This document shows, piece after piece, positions 63,354-64,000 of a DNA stretch of 64,000 bases. Location: contig OZ020270.1 in assembly GCA_963971225.1 (NCBI GenBank), positions 14,867,817 to 14,931,816 on the forward strand, read 5' to 3'. The stretch is from Melieria omissa. Its lineage: Eukaryota; Arthropoda; Insecta; Diptera; Ulidiidae. Every line of letters starts with the position of its first letter. Within the stretch, counting starts at the first letter, position 1. Under the pieces are notes generated by a model. The model searched no databases and had not been told where the DNA came from. It saw only the letters and a program-made list of their open reading frames with translations. The translations under genes were made by a program, and so were the position numbers.

Positions 63354-63972
63354 ACGGTGGATCTCCGTCTAGGAGCCGCTTAAATCAAGTGTCGTAAAAT
63401 TTTCATTTCATTTTATTTTCGAAAAGGCACAAAATATTCAATAAATTGTATACCGGGTACCCTGTGAGTGCGAGTAACCCTTTCATAACCAATGTCACAT
63501 AGGATTTTCAGCTTCAACAGAACCTGCCCACTAGAGTGTCCAAAAAAAATAAAAGTAGTGTTTTCCAAGGCATATCCTCTTATTTTGTTTCAATGATGTC
63601 AAAACTTTCATAAATAAAATTTCACGTATTTAGAACCAAGGCAACCCGTGCTGACTTGCATCGAAATATGTCGGTACTTTACTAAGGCGCGCGGGAGCCA
63701 ACGTATTGATTTACTTGTTACTTGTTTGTTTCATTAATAAACGCATTGTTTTCATTCAATCAACATGTCAGTGGAATTACGCAGTTTTTAAAAGGGGTTA
63801 TTTTTAATAGGGGACGTAAAAAATCAAATTACCGGTTCAAAACTTCTCTCTAATGGACAAGTTCTGGCAATTCTGTTTTATAATATTCGAGAAGTTAATT
63901 TAAGTGTCAATGATAGCGTCAATCTTACTATTCGTGAATGCATTATTTACTGGGAAAAGCCACGTATACCGC
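63354..63972. other. Intergenic, no gene seen
   Basis: AT-rich sequence with no ORF or repeat that I can support. The stretch at 63770-63960 (ACGCAGTTTTTAAAAGGGGT, AATAGGGGACG) shows no coding pattern in any frame. Confidence 0.35.
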
Positions 63973-64000
63973 CGTAGCTTAGCTGGCTAGTGCGTTGGGC
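63973..64000 (+). other. tRNA-like start (tRNA gene or SINE head), cut by window end
   Basis: GCCGTAGCTTAGCTGGCTAG begins at about 63973 and contains an A box (TAGCTTAGCTGGCTA) and a D-arm-like pattern. The window stops before any B box, so a tRNA gene and a SINE head cannot be told apart. The surrounding repeats make a SINE more likely. Confidence 0.45.

Overview
The window looks like repeat-dense DNA from a higher fly (Diptera, Brachycera). A tephritid fruit fly is a reasonable guess but is not proven here. The evidence is the element mix: BEL/Pao, mdg3-like and errantivirus-like LTR retrotransposons; RTE, R1, CR1/Jockey-superfamily and I/LOA-like LINEs; hAT, PIF/Harbinger, piggyBac-type and many Tc1/mariner-superfamily DNA elements; tRNA-derived SINEs. 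The short introns (55-66 bp in two transposase genes) also fit. I find no convincing single-copy host gene. The spliced MADF gene at 35.3-36.0 kb is best read as the accessory gene of a Harbinger transposon.

Layout. 1-630: end of an LTR element carrying only a nucleocapsid-like ORF. 734 to about 10160: decayed BEL/Pao element on the minus strand, split by an internally deleted mdg3-like element (3344-6949, TSD TTAT) and a SINE (9764-10061). 10617-11015: second SINE. 11426-18904: errantivirus-like LTR element with gag, pol and env, all broken. 19135-23001: internally deleted mariner-superfamily element with a full-length, open RTE LINE inside it (19247-22517). 24354-28977: long palindrome carrying a different Tc3-like transposon at the same TA site in each arm. 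28985-29207: LTR fragment. 31666-34830: hAT element with intact ends and TSD, containing a piggyBac-type MITE. About 35290-41580: PIF/Harbinger pair (MADF gene on plus, DDE nuclease on minus) broken up by repeats and a solo LTR. 42092-45318: three terminal-inverted-repeat elements.

46262-52882: CR1/Jockey-like LINE on the minus strand, interrupted by an N-terminally deleted mariner (46358-47303) and an open I/LOA-like LINE (49836-51764). 52883 to about 59215: decayed R1-clade LINE with a structured leader, interrupted by a young 5'-truncated RTE copy (58057-59121). The last 5 kb hold a DD37D mariner relic, an unclassified element with an 8-bp TSD, a tRNA-headed SINE, a mariner deletion derivative, a small Harbinger-like element with a MADF-like ORF, and a tRNA-like start cut by the window end.

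The genes act as mobile-element modules rather than as a pathway. The insertions can be ordered, and several boundaries are confirmed to the base by target-site duplications. The most autonomous-looking unit is the RTE LINE. The most unusual architecture is the 4.6 kb palindrome with mirror-image Tc3-like insertions. Other notable signals are four covarying hairpins in the R1 leader, a tail shared between one SINE and the I/LOA-like LINE, and a gag-integrase fusion made by deletion.
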